Below, one piece after another: positions 55,301 through 63,906 of a stretch of 64,000 nt of DNA; position 1 is the stretch's first letter, and each line of letters opens with the position of its first letter. Under the pieces are notes generated by a model, which had not been told where the DNA came from, ran no database searches, and saw nothing but the letters and a program-made list of their open reading frames with translations. The position numbers and the translations under genes are program-made. Source of the DNA: Cellulomonas sp. 73-92 (GTDB lineage Bacteria > Actinomycetota > Actinomycetes > Actinomycetales > Cellulomonadaceae); contig NZ_MKTH01000008.1 of the NCBI RefSeq assembly GCF_001898175.1, positions 372,001-436,000 of the forward strand. Direction: 5' to 3'.

Positions 55301-56161
55301 ATGCCGGACCAGCAAGCCTTCCCGCCGCAGCAGCAGGAGCCCCCCGGTTCCACCCGCGCGATGCAGCCCGTCCCCGACCACGGCGAGCAGTCCTACGTCG
55401 GGGCGGGCCGGCTCGTCGGACGGCGAGCCCTCGTCACCGGCGGGGACTCGGGGATCGGGCGCGCCGTCGCCATCGCGTTCGCCCGCGAGGGCGCCGACGT
55501 CGCGATCGGGTACCTCCCGGAGGAGCAGGCGGACGCCGAGGAGACGGCGGACTGGGTGCGGCAGGCCGGGCGCCGCGTCGCCCTGCTGCCGGGCGACCTG
55601 ACGGACGAGCTGAGCGCACGTGAGCTCCCGCAGCGTGCCGTGGACCTGCTCGGCGCGCTCGACATCCTCGTCAACAACGCCGGCTTCCAGACGGCGCGCG
55701 GGGGCGGGATCGACGACCTGGACCCCGAGCGGCTGGAACGGGTGGTCCGCACCAACCTTCTCGCGCTGCTGTGGGTCACGCAGGCCGCCCTGCCCCACCT
55801 GCCGCGGGGGGGCGCGATCATCAACACCTCGTCGATCCAGGCGTACGAGCCGTCGGCCCCCTCCATCGACGACGCCTCGACGAAGGCGGCGATCAACGAC
55901 ATCACGGTGAACCTCGCCGCCGAGCTCGGACCGCGCGGGATCCGTGTGAACGCCGTCGCGCCCGGCCCGATCTGCACCCAGCCGCAGCCGGCCACCCAGG
56001 ACCCCGACCACCTGGCGGCGTTCGGCGGGAACACACCGCTGGGCCGGGCCGGTCAGCCCGCCGAGGTGGCCCCGGCGTTCGTCTTCCTCGCCTCGCAGCG
56101 CGACGCCAGCTACGTGTCCGGGAGCGTGCTCGGCGTCACCGGTGGCAGGCCGGTCTTCTAG
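55301..56161 (+). CDS. Short-chain dehydrogenase/reductase, catalytic tyrosine missing
   Basis: The 286-residue protein is of the stress-type SDR branch with a 40-residue N-terminal extension (YhxC-like). It has the cofactor motif TGGDSGIGRAVAIA (47-60), NNAG (125-128), Ser178 (NTSSIQAY) and Lys195, but the YxxxK tyrosine is Asp191 (SIDDASTK). The rest, including VAPGPI and the C-terminal GSVLGVTGG, is intact. Such a change usually impairs reduction, so either a variant mechanism or a non-enzymatic role should be considered. GGAGG precedes ATG 55301. Confidence 0.85.
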   Translation: MPDQQAFPPQQQEPPGSTRAMQPVPDHGEQSYVGAGRLVGRRALVTGGDSGIGRAVAIAFAREGADVAIGYLPEEQADAEETADWVRQAGRRVALLPGDLTDELSARELPQRAVDLLGALDILVNNAGFQTARGGGIDDLDPERLERVVRTNLLALLWVTQAALPHLPRGGAIINTSSIQAYEPSAPSIDDASTKAAINDITVNLAAELGPRGIRVNAVAPGPICTQPQPATQDPDHLAAFGGNTPLGRAGQPAEVAPAFVFLASQRDASYVSGSVLGVTGGRPVF

Positions 56162-56276
56162 CGGCTAGCGTCCGCCCTTTGTGTATCGCTCATGTTGCGC
56201 AATTCGCGGTCGGGTGCGTACGGTCGCAGACGGGTCAGGACGTGGCCCTGCTCGACTCGCGAGGGGGGTTCCCGAC

Positions 56277-56945
56277 ATGGCGAGCAACGCGAAAGCGATC
56301 ACCGGTGCCCTGACGTCAGGGGTGTCGTTCCAGACCGGCGAGTTCCGGTATGACGTGACGACCGATCGCTGGTGGTGGTCCGACGAGGTCTACCGCATGC
56401 ACGGGTTCGAGCCCGGGGAGGTCGTGCCGACCACGGCGATGATCCTCGCCCACAAGCACCCGGACGACCGCGAGCGCTACGCGGGGGCGTTGACGAGCAC
56501 CAGCCTGCTCGGCGGCACGTTCGCCTCCGTGCACCGCATCCTCGACGCGCAGGGCACCGAGCGGGTGCTGGCGACCGTCGGCGACGCGCACCCCTCCGGC
56601 CCCGGCGTGCGGGTCACGGAGATCACCGGCCACTTCGTCGACATCACGGCGGCCGTCCGGCTGCTCGCCGCCGACGAGGCGACCCGGCAGATCCGCCAGG
56701 CCGACGAGCGGCGCGCCGTCATCGACCAGGCGATGGGCGTCACGGCCGCGCGCACCGGGGTGACGGTCGAGGAGGCCTTCGACCTCCTGCGCGGCGCGTC
56801 CATGCGGTCCAACGTCAAGCTGCGCACGCTGGCCGAACGGGTCGTCGCGAACGCCCACCAGGCCACCCCGAGCACGGAGCTCCTGACGGACCTCGTGCGG
56901 CCGGTCGAGGAGGAGCCCGAGGCGGCGCCGACGGCCGATCGCTGA
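56277..56945 (+). CDS. PAS-ANTAR regulator
   Basis: The 222-residue protein has a PAS domain of fold-3 type (about 20-125; WWWSDEVYRMHGFEPGEVVP) and a C-terminal ANTAR RNA-binding domain (about 140-200; IDQAMGVTAARTGVTVEEAF, then LRTLAERVVANAHQ). ANTAR proteins bind paired hairpins near terminators and prevent termination. The target is not evident here. ATG 56277 follows GAGGGGGG. Confidence 0.88.
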   Translation: MASNAKAITGALTSGVSFQTGEFRYDVTTDRWWWSDEVYRMHGFEPGEVVPTTAMILAHKHPDDRERYAGALTSTSLLGGTFASVHRILDAQGTERVLATVGDAHPSGPGVRVTEITGHFVDITAAVRLLAADEATRQIRQADERRAVIDQAMGVTAARTGVTVEEAFDLLRGASMRSNVKLRTLAERVVANAHQATPSTELLTDLVRPVEEEPEAAPTADR

Positions 56946-56954
56946 GCCGCGCGC

Positions 56955-56987
56955 ACGCCGCGGTCCCGTGGTGCGGGACCGCGGCGT
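56955..56987. terminator. Bidirectional terminator between PAS-ANTAR and EEP genes
   Basis: A perfect 14-base stem (56955-56968 with 56974-56987), 5-base loop, lies between the two converging stops. Confidence 0.8.
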
Positions 56988-56991
56988 CGTC

Positions 56992-57783
56992 TCACGGCGT
57001 CCCGGCGCCGCCGGCCCAGCCGTCGAGCGCGAGGTCGACCGCCAGCGGCCGGTGGTCGGAGACCCCCGCGTCCGGCGCGAGCGGCGGCCCTAGCGGTGTG
57101 ATCGCGCCGTCGACCAGCACGTGGTCGATCTGCCGCGCCGGGGCGGGCGACGGGAACGTCGCCGCCTGCGCCGCCAGCCGCCAGCCCGTGGCCCGCACGG
57201 CGGCACGCGTGCCGAGGTTGAGGTCCCCCAGCAGCACCAGCGGCCGTGGCAGCTCGCGGCTGGCGCGCGCGAGCCGGCGGAGCTGCACCACGTTCCAGCC
57301 CGGGATGAAGCTCAGGTGCGTCGCGACGACCGTCAGCCGGCCCTGCGGCGTGTCGAGCAGCGCGGACACCGCCGCCCGCGGCTCGTCCCGCGTCAGCTGC
57401 GGCCAGCGGTGCCCGGGGTGGATCACCGGCACGGTGTGGGCGAGGGCCGGCAGCGTCGTCACCCGCCAGCCGAGCACGGGGAACCGCGACACGAGGGCGA
57501 TGCCGTACGCCGCGATGTCCGGCTGCTCCATGCCCGACGCCGCCGTCCACGTGCCCGGTTCACCGTGCAGCGTCGCCACGAAGCGGTGCGCCGTGGCGCC
57601 GGCGGCCCGCGCGGCCACCGTCGTCAGGTCCGCCTGCAGCGAGCGCGGCTGGTCGCGGTCCACCTCCTGGAGCGCCAGCACGTCGGCGTCGAGACTCTTG
57701 ACCGCCTCGGCGAAGCGGGCGACGTCGACGCGGCCGTCGACGAGCGACCGGCCATGGAGGATGTTGAACGTCGCGACCCGCAC
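56992..57783 (-). CDS. Endonuclease/exonuclease/phosphatase family protein
   Basis: The 263-residue protein has the EEP fold motifs: VRVATFNILHGR, ALQEVDRDQPRS with the metal glutamate, VVATHLSFIPGWN, LLGDLNLGTRA and GVSDHRPLAVDL with the catalytic Asp-His. No signal peptide, so it may act on DNA, phospholipid head groups or phosphoinositides inside the cell. The GTG at 57783 matches the family start. Confidence 0.87.
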   Translation of the reverse strand: MRVATFNILHGRSLVDGRVDVARFAEAVKSLDADVLALQEVDRDQPRSLQADLTTVAARAAGATAHRFVATLHGEPGTWTAASGMEQPDIAAYGIALVSRFPVLGWRVTTLPALAHTVPVIHPGHRWPQLTRDEPRAAVSALLDTPQGRLTVVATHLSFIPGWNVVQLRRLARASRELPRPLVLLGDLNLGTRAAVRATGWRLAAQAATFPSPAPARQIDHVLVDGAITPLGPPLAPDAGVSDHRPLAVDLALDGWAGGAGTP

Positions 57784-57840
57784 CGGATCGATCCTGCCCG
57801 CCGGGGTGCCGGGGCGCGCGCCGTCCGGTAGGAACGACGG

Positions 57841-58443
57841 ATGAGCGAGGATCGCGCCGCCCTCCAGGACGCCCTGCGCCTCACGGCCGTCGCACTCGAG
57901 GACGCCGGCATCCCCTTCGCCCTCGTCGGCGGCTACGCCGCGTGGGCCCGGGGCGCCCCCGAGCCGAGCCACGACGCCGACTTCGCGGTGCGCGAGCAGG
58001 ACGTGCCGCGAGCCCGCGAGGCGATCGCCGCGGCGGGGCTTGAGCTGGCGGACCCGCCGGAGAACTGGCTGTTCAAGGCCTACTACCAGGGCGCCCTGGT
58101 GGACGTCCTCTTCCGCATGGTCGGCGAGCCCGTCACCGAGGAGATGCTGGCCGGCAGCGACGTCCTCGAGGTGCTCGCGGTGCGGATGCCCGTGCTGTCG
58201 GCCACCGACATCCTCTCGGCGAAGATGCGCGTGCTCGGCGAGCACTACTGCGACTTCACGCCGCTGCTGGGCATGGCCCGCGCCCTGCGCGAGCAGGTCG
58301 ACTGGGCGCGGGTCCGCGACGAGACGGCGGCCTACCCGTACGCCCGCGCCTTCCTGACGCTCGTGCACGAGCTCGACGTGTCGCCGCTGGGCCCGCTCAC
58401 CACCGGCCACCGGGACGGCAGCGGCCGGCCGGACCGCCCGTGA
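57841..58443 (+). CDS. Nucleotidyltransferase-fold protein
   Basis: The 200-residue protein has the minimal nucleotidyltransferase core near the N-terminus (FALVGGYAAWARGAPEPSHD, then ADFAV), the GG...DxD pattern of the AbiEii/DUF1814-type fold. No antitoxin-like partner gene is adjacent, so a toxin-antitoxin assignment is not supported. Divergent from the EEP gene by 57 bases. Confidence 0.78.
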   Translation: MSEDRAALQDALRLTAVALEDAGIPFALVGGYAAWARGAPEPSHDADFAVREQDVPRAREAIAAAGLELADPPENWLFKAYYQGALVDVLFRMVGEPVTEEMLAGSDVLEVLAVRMPVLSATDILSAKMRVLGEHYCDFTPLLGMARALREQVDWARVRDETAAYPYARAFLTLVHELDVSPLGPLTTGHRDGSGRPDRP

Positions 58444-58482
58444 GGCGGCGCCGGCCGGCCCAACCGCGCGTGGACCGGTCCG

Positions 58483-58920
58483 TCAGTGGACCAGGCGGCC
58501 CGAGTCGACGGACAGGTGCACGACGTCGTCACTGACGTCCGCGATGTCCTCGGACGCCGCGAACCGGTGCCCCGAGAACAGCCCCTTGACGTCGATGCGG
58601 ACGTAGCCCTCCCGGAGCAGTCGCGCGCGTTCCGTCTGCGGCAGGTCCGAGCCGAGGGTGCCGGCGAAGACGCCACCGCCGAGCGAGCCGACGCCGCCCC
58701 CCGCCGGGGCCGCGCCACCCGGCGCGACGAACACCGCGCCACCGACGTCCGGCTCCGCCGGCACCGTCTCGGCCCCCGGGTCACCGAGGTAGACGTCCGT
58801 GACGGTGCCGATCTCCGCACCCTCGACGTCGACGACGCGCATCCCGGTCCGCACCTGCTCGATGGCCCGCGGACCGCTCGTGCCGCCCATCCCCATGCCG
58901 ATACCCGTGTCCGTGCTCAT
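58483..58920 (-). CDS. DUF2171/PRC-barrel-like small protein
   Basis: The 145-residue protein starts at ATG 58920 behind GAAGGGAG and contains GMRVVDVEGAEIGTVTDVYL, the beta-barrel PRC/DUF2171 pattern, a glycine-rich loop (GGVGSLGGGVFAG) and a C-terminal SEDIADVSDDVVHLSVD. Similar proteins in actinobacteria are small stress-related proteins of unknown function. Confidence 0.72.
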   Translation of the reverse strand: MSTDTGIGMGMGGTSGPRAIEQVRTGMRVVDVEGAEIGTVTDVYLGDPGAETVPAEPDVGGAVFVAPGGAAPAGGGVGSLGGGVFAGTLGSDLPQTERARLLREGYVRIDVKGLFSGHRFAASEDIADVSDDVVHLSVDSGRLVH

Positions 58921-59142
58921 CGTCGTCTCCCTTCGGTGGAGGACGCGCCGGGCGCCCTCTCGGCCGCCCACGACAGCGGCGGCCACACGTCACCGGGCGA
59001 GGTCCTCACCCGCGGCGTGCCCGGTCTCATGGTCCCGCCGGGGCGGCGTCGTCGCACCCCGGACGCCTCTCACCAGGCAATCTGCGAATTGCGCGGCGGC
59101 TCCGACGGGGTGAGCCTGGAGCCCGGGAACCGAGGAGGAGAC

Positions 59143-61725
59143 ATGAGCCCCGAGACGTCGCAGCCGATCACCGTCGACGGCCACCGCATCCGGCTCACCA
59201 ACCTCGACAAGGTGCTGTACCCGGAGACGGGCACGACGAAGGGCGAGGTGCTCGACTACCTCGCGCGCATCGCGCCGGTGCTCATCCCCCATGCCCGGCA
59301 CCGCACGGCCACCCGCAAGCGCTGGCCCGACGGCGTGGACGGCCCCGTCTTCTTCCAGAAGAACGCCGACGCCTCCACTCCCTCGTGGGTGCGCACGCAC
59401 CGCATCACGCACACGAGCTCCACCAACGACTACGTGCTCGTCGACGACCTGGCGACCCTCACCTGGCTCGGCCAGACCGCGACGCTGGAGATCCACGTGC
59501 CGCAGTGGCAGGTGGGCCGCGCCGGCGCGCACCTGGCGCCCGACCGGATGGTGCTCGACCTCGACCCGGGCGAGGGCGCCGGGCTGGCGGAGTGCGCCGA
59601 GGTCGCCCGGCTGGCCCGCGACATCCTGCGCGGCATGGGCCTGGACCCGCTGCCCGTCACCAGCGGCTCGAAGGGCATCCACCTGTACGCGGCGCTCGAC
59701 GGCCGGCAGGACACCGACCAGGTCAGCGCGGTGGCGCACGAGCTGGCGCGCTACCTCGAGGCGGAGCACCCCGACCTCGTCGTCAGCGACATGAAGAAGT
59801 CGATCCGCGCCGGGAAGGTGCTCGTCGACTGGTCGCAGAACAACGGCAGCAAGACGACGATCGCGCCCTACTCGCTGCGCGGTCGCCCGCACCCCATGGT
59901 CGCGGCGCCGCGGACGTGGGAGGAGCTCGAGGACCCGCAGCTGCGGCACCTCGCGTACGACGAGGTCCTCGACCGCGTCGCACGCGACGGCGACCTGCTG
60001 GCGCCGCTCCTGGGCGCCCACCTGGCGCAGCTGGAGCCGACGCCCGAGCACCTCGCCCGGCTCGAGGCGTACAACGCCAAGCGCGACCCGGCCCGGACGC
60101 CGGAGCCGTTCGGCAGCGGCGAGCCGCGCCCGGAGGGCGCGCCGCCACGGTTCGTCATCCAGGAGCACCACGCCCGCCGCCTGCACTTCGACTTCCGGCT
60201 CGAGCACGAGGGCGTGCTCGTCTCGTGGGCCCTGCCGAAGGGCGAGCCCACCGACCCGAAGCGGAACAACCTCGCGGTGCAGACGGAGGACCACCCCCTC
60301 GCGTACGGCGACTTCGAGGGCGAGATCCCCAAGGGCGAGTACGGCGGTGGCACCGTGTCGATCTGGGACCGCGGGACGTACGAGCTCGAGAAGTGGCGCG
60401 AGGGCGCCGAGGTCATCGTCACGCTCCACAGCGACCGGCGCGGCTCGCGCCGCCTCGCGCTCATCCGCACCGGCAAGGCGGACGACGAGGCCACGTGGCT
60501 GATCCACCGCACCAAGGACCAGCCGGGTGACCCGGAGCAGTCCGCGGCCGACGAGGCCGCGCACGACGAGGCTCGTGCCGACCTGACCGGCGAGGCGGAC
60601 CCGGCGGACACGGCGGACACGGCGGACCCGGCGGACCCGGCGGACACGGCGGACAACGGTGCGTCGCCGCGACGGACGGCGGACGCCGGCACGCGGCATC
60701 GCCCGGCGGTCGACGACGAGCCGGCTCGAGTCGCCGTGCCGCTGCACCCGATGCTGGCCTCGTCGGCCACCGCCGGCGAACGGCGCGAGCTCACCGCGGA
60801 CGGTGCGGCGCGCGAGCCGCGCTGGGCCTTCGAGATGAAGTGGGACGGCTACCGCGCGCTCGCCGTCGTCGAGGCCGCGTCCGACGGTGGCCGGCGGCTC
60901 CGGCTCCTGTCGCGGACCGGCCAGGACCTCACCGCGACCTACCCCGAGCTGCACGTGCTCGCCGACCAGGTGCGCGGCGACCTGCCGGTGGTGCTGGACG
61001 GCGAGATCGTCGCCGTCGACGCCGCGGGCCGCCCCGACTTCCGGCGCCTCCAGCGGCACACCGGGCCGGTCGACCTCATGGTGTTCGACGTCCTCCAGGC
61101 CGGGTCACGGACCCTGCTGCGCACGCCGTACGACGAGCGCCGCGGCGTCCTCGACCGCGTGCTCGGCCCGGCGGCACCGATCCACGTGCCGCCGGCGTTC
61201 GACGGCGACCTCGAGGCGGCGAGCGCCACCGCGCAGCGGCTGCGCCTCGAAGGCGTCATGGCCAAGCGCCGCGACTCGACCTACACCACGGGGGCCCGGT
61301 CGCGGCTGTGGCTGAAGTTCAAGCGCACGCGCACGCAGGAGGTGGTGGTCGTCGGCTGGCGGCCGCTGCACGCGGGCGAGCCGCGCTCCGACGACCGGTT
61401 CGTCGGCGGCCTGCTGCTCGCGGTCCCCGGCCCCGACGGCGACCTGCGCTACGCCGGCCGGGTCGGCACGGGGTTCAGCGACGCCGACCGGCGGGCCGTG
61501 GCGACCCGGCTGGCGTCGCTCGACCGGAAGAGCCCGCCCCTGGAGGGCGTGCCGAGGATCGACGCCCGGTACGCCCACTGGGTCACCCCGTCCCTCGTCG
61601 GCGAGGTGGAGGCGGCGGAGTGGACGGCCGACCCGGCCACGGACCCGGAGGCCCGCCTGCGCGCGCCGTCGTGGCGCGGCTGGCGCGAGGACAAGAGGCC
61701 CGACGAGGTCGTCGTCGAGATCTGA
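59143..61725 (+). CDS. ligD: Multifunctional NHEJ protein LigD (polymerase-phosphoesterase-ligase)
   Basis: LigD with Ku performs non-homologous end joining. The 860-residue protein has the polymerase domain first (about 1-300; LDLDPGEGAGLAE with the metal aspartates), then the 3'-phosphoesterase (about 335-470; RFVIQEHHARRLHFDFRLEH), a low-complexity linker, and the ATP-dependent ligase (about 535-860) with nucleotidyl lysine Lys566 in EMKWDGYRAL and DGEIVAVD. This order, POL-PE-LIG, is the mycobacterial one. ATG 59143 has GAGGAGGAG. Convergent with ku. Confidence 0.95.
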   Translation: MSPETSQPITVDGHRIRLTNLDKVLYPETGTTKGEVLDYLARIAPVLIPHARHRTATRKRWPDGVDGPVFFQKNADASTPSWVRTHRITHTSSTNDYVLVDDLATLTWLGQTATLEIHVPQWQVGRAGAHLAPDRMVLDLDPGEGAGLAECAEVARLARDILRGMGLDPLPVTSGSKGIHLYAALDGRQDTDQVSAVAHELARYLEAEHPDLVVSDMKKSIRAGKVLVDWSQNNGSKTTIAPYSLRGRPHPMVAAPRTWEELEDPQLRHLAYDEVLDRVARDGDLLAPLLGAHLAQLEPTPEHLARLEAYNAKRDPARTPEPFGSGEPRPEGAPPRFVIQEHHARRLHFDFRLEHEGVLVSWALPKGEPTDPKRNNLAVQTEDHPLAYGDFEGEIPKGEYGGGTVSIWDRGTYELEKWREGAEVIVTLHSDRRGSRRLALIRTGKADDEATWLIHRTKDQPGDPEQSAADEAAHDEARADLTGEADPADTADTADPADPADTADNGASPRRTADAGTRHRPAVDDEPARVAVPLHPMLASSATAGERRELTADGAAREPRWAFEMKWDGYRALAVVEAASDGGRRLRLLSRTGQDLTATYPELHVLADQVRGDLPVVLDGEIVAVDAAGRPDFRRLQRHTGPVDLMVFDVLQAGSRTLLRTPYDERRGVLDRVLGPAAPIHVPPAFDGDLEAASATAQRLRLEGVMAKRRDSTYTTGARSRLWLKFKRTRTQEVVVVGWRPLHAGEPRSDDRFVGGLLLAVPGPDGDLRYAGRVGTGFSDADRRAVATRLASLDRKSPPLEGVPRIDARYAHWVTPSLVGEVEAAEWTADPATDPEARLRAPSWRGWREDKRPDEVVVEI
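60595..60654 (+). repeat. 9-bp tandem repeat in the LigD linker
   Basis: GCGGACCCG/GCGGACACG units (6.7 copies) encode ADP and ADT tripeptides between the phosphoesterase and ligase domains. It is a length-variable linker of 20 residues. Confidence 0.85.
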
Positions 61726-61810
61726 CCCGTCGGCCCCCGGGGCGACCTCGGTGAAGCCCGGACCGTGCTGGACGGTCCAGAGCCCACGGAAGTCGGGCGA
61801 GGGTTCCGCG

Positions 61811-62671
61811 TCAGCCGGTCCTCTTGCGGGCCCGCGCCGCCGCGTGCGGCTCCGCCTCGGCCTCGTCGGCCGCGCCGCCGCGCTTCGCCTTGGCCTCCGC
61901 GACGCTCTTGCGCAGCGCGTCCATGAGGTCGATGACCTCGGCACCGCCGCCCTCCTCGGCGCGTTCCCCGAAGGTGGCCGCGGTGTCGACCGCCTCGCCC
62001 CGCTCGAGCTTCGCCTCGACGAGCTGGCGCAGCTGCACCTGGTACTCGTCGGTGTACTGCTCGGGCGTGAAGTCGGTCGCGAAGCTGTCGACGAGCTGCT
62101 TGCTCATGGCCAGCTCGCGGTCGGAGACCTCCACCTTCGCCTCGAGCGACGGGAACTCCGCCGCGCGGACCTCGTCGGCCCACAGCAGCGTCTGCAGCAC
62201 CAGCACGTCGCCGCGCACCCGCAGCGCGGCCAGGCTGGTGCGCTGGCGCAGCGCGAACTTCACCACGGCCGTGCGGTCGGTGGCCTGCAGCGTCTCGCGC
62301 AGCAGCACGTAGGCCTTCGTCGACTTCGAGTCGGGCTCGAGGTAGTACGTGCGGTCGAGCATGATCGGGTCGATCTGGTCGCTCGGCACGAACTCGACGA
62401 CCTCGATCTCCCGGTCGCGCTCGGCGGGCAGCGCCGCGAGGTCCTCCTTGGTGAGCACCACCGTGCGCTCGCCGTCGTCGTACGCCCGGTCGATGTGCTC
62501 GTACGCGACGGTCTCGCCGTCGAGCTCGCAGACGCGCTGGTAGCGGATGCGGCCGCCGTCGGCGTCGTGGACCTGGTGCAACGGGACGTCATGGTCCTCG
62601 GTCGCGCTGTAGAGCTTGACCGGCACGTTGACGAGCCCGAAGGCGACGGAGCCCTTCCAGATGGAGCGCAT
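61811..62671 (-). CDS. ku: Ku DNA end-binding protein
   Basis: The 286-residue protein is bacterial Ku, which rings DNA ends as a homodimer and recruits LigD. It starts RSIWKGSVAFGLVNVPVKLY and has QLRQLVEAKLERGEAVD in the bridge region, then an acidic/basic C-terminal tail (AARARKRTG). ATG 62671 lies directly behind a 14-bp palindrome. Convergent with ligD, 85 bases apart. Confidence 0.95.
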   Translation of the reverse strand: MRSIWKGSVAFGLVNVPVKLYSATEDHDVPLHQVHDADGGRIRYQRVCELDGETVAYEHIDRAYDDGERTVVLTKEDLAALPAERDREIEVVEFVPSDQIDPIMLDRTYYLEPDSKSTKAYVLLRETLQATDRTAVVKFALRQRTSLAALRVRGDVLVLQTLLWADEVRAAEFPSLEAKVEVSDRELAMSKQLVDSFATDFTPEQYTDEYQVQLRQLVEAKLERGEAVDTAATFGERAEEGGGAEVIDLMDALRKSVAEAKAKRGGAADEAEAEPHAAARARKRTG

Positions 62672-62685
62672 GGGACCATGGTCCC
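62672..62685. promoter_or_regulatory. Palindrome directly upstream of ku
   Basis: GGGACCATGGTCCC is a perfect 14-base palindrome touching the ku start codon. It may be an operator or an mRNA hairpin masking translation start; no ribosome site is otherwise obvious. Confidence 0.45.
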
Positions 62686-62753
62686 CCGTCAGCGCGCCGC
62701 TGACCAGGGCTGCGGCCGGTGACCGCCGCGGGCGGCCGCCGGGCGGTGGCGCC

Positions 62754-63170
62754 TCATGCGTTCGCGGGCCGCGCCGAGACCTGGCCGAGGACCGAGGTGG
62801 GGTCGCTCACGATCGCCAGGTCGCCCAGCGAGACGATCCCGACGACCTTGTCGCCCGAGACCACCGGCAACCGGCGCACGGCGTGCTGGGCCATGACGCG
62901 GGCCGCGTCGGCGACGTCGTCGTCCGGGGAGACCGTGACGAGGTCGCCGCTGCAGGCCTCGGAGACCGGGGTGTCGGGCCCGCCGCCGGCGGCCAGGACG
63001 CGCACGACGAGGTCGCGGTCGGTGACGAGCCCGACGAGCTGGCCGCCGTCGGTGACGACGACCGCTCCGACGTCGGCCGTGTGCATGAGCTCGGCCGCAT
63101 CGCGCGCGGTCCTCATGGAGCTGATCGAGATGATGTCCGGGGTCAGCACGTCGCTGACTGTCGTTGCCAT
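62754..63170 (-). CDS. CBS-domain pair protein
   Basis: The 138-residue protein consists of two CBS domains: LMHTADVGAVVVTDGGQLVG and MAQHAVRRLPVVSGDKVVGI, the usual adenosine-nucleotide-binding pattern. Proteins of this shape in actinobacteria are hypoxia- or stress-induced. Short gap to Ku on the same strand (82 bases). Confidence 0.88.
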   Translation of the reverse strand: MATTVSDVLTPDIISISSMRTARDAAELMHTADVGAVVVTDGGQLVGLVTDRDLVVRVLAAGGGPDTPVSEACSGDLVTVSPDDDVADAARVMAQHAVRRLPVVSGDKVVGIVSLGDLAIVSDPTSVLGQVSARPANA

Positions 63171-63229
63171 GTCCGCTCCTCACCCGCCTCGACGGCGTGC
63201 CGGGGTCGGCGGCGCACTCCGCACCGCGA

Positions 63230-63272
63230 CCCGCCGGCCCGGACGTCGGGGGGTGACGACCGGGCCGGCGGG
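63230..63272 (-). terminator. Hairpin 1 between the Rho-N-like and CBS genes
   Basis: A perfect 13-base stem (63230-63242 with 63260-63272) with a 17-base loop follows the 63332 gene stop and precedes the CBS gene. Confidence 0.6.
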
Positions 63273-63280
63273 GGCCGTGG

Positions 63281-63318
63281 CAGTCGCCCGCCGAGGCCCT
63301 GCGCCCGGCGGGCGACTG
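63281..63318 (-). terminator. Hairpin 2, likely terminator of the Rho-N-like gene
   Basis: A perfect 13-base stem (63281-63293 with 63306-63318) lies 13 bases beyond the gene stop. Two strong hairpins in tandem separate the two genes. Confidence 0.65.
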
Positions 63319-63331
63319 GTATCGAGCGCGG

Positions 63332-63601
63332 CTAGTGGTGCCGCAGCGCGCTGATGAGCTCGCGCTTGTTCATCGTCGAGCGCCCGCGGATGCCGATCTC
63401 GGCGGCGCGCTTGTGCAGCTCGCTCACCGTCATGTCGGCGTAGTCGCCGGAGCGGCCACCCTTGGCGGCCACGGCGCGGCGGCCGCGCGCGGCGCTGGCA
63501 TTGGCGATCCGGGCCGACTTCTCCTTGCTGTTGCCCTCGTCGCGCAGCTTCTCGTAGAGGTCCTTGTCCTTGACGCTCGGACCCGGGCTACGTCCCGGCA
63601 T
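63332..63601 (-). CDS. Small basic protein with Rho N-terminal/SAP-like motif
   Basis: The 89-residue lysine/arginine-rich protein ends with MTVSELHKRAAEIGIRGRST, then MNKRELISALRHH, the helix-extended-loop-helix of the Rho N-terminal or SAP type. The front part has KDKDLYEKLRDEGNSKEKSA. It probably binds nucleic acid. ATG 63601. Confidence 0.8.
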   Translation of the reverse strand: MPGRSPGPSVKDKDLYEKLRDEGNSKEKSARIANASAARGRRAVAAKGGRSGDYADMTVSELHKRAAEIGIRGRSTMNKRELISALRHH

Positions 63602-63666
63602 GACGACCTCCCTACGTCGTTGTGCCTGGTGCGGAGCGGGTCGCCCCGCACGCCCTCTGTCCCTCG

Positions 63667-63906
63667 TTACGGCTCGATGCGGGCGTCGTGGACCTCCGTG
63701 CCCGTCACGGGGTCACGCTGGGTGACGTCGTGCGACACGATGCCGCGGCGGCGCGTCATCGTGAGCGACAGGATGATCGCCAGGAGGCCGCCGGCCATGA
63801 GGATCCAACCGACGACGCTGATGTCGATGCCGCTGACGTGGATCGACGTGGCGAAGGTGAGCACGGCGCCGACGACGAGCAGGAAGATGCCGAGTCCCAG
63901 ATACAT
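63667..63906 (-). CDS. Small membrane protein, DUF6458-like
   Basis: The 79-residue protein has two membrane segments (YLGLGIFLLVVGAVLTFA and VVGWILMAGGLLAIILSL) and a short hydrophilic tail. Function unknown; such proteins are common in actinobacteria. Confidence 0.75.
   Translation of the reverse strand: MYLGLGIFLLVVGAVLTFATSIHVSGIDISVVGWILMAGGLLAIILSLTMTRRRGIVSHDVTQRDPVTGTEVHDARIEP

Noticed and set aside
57841..58443. Nucleotidyltransferase as an AbiE-type toxin
   Set aside because: No antitoxin gene is adjacent and the fold is shared with many other proteins.
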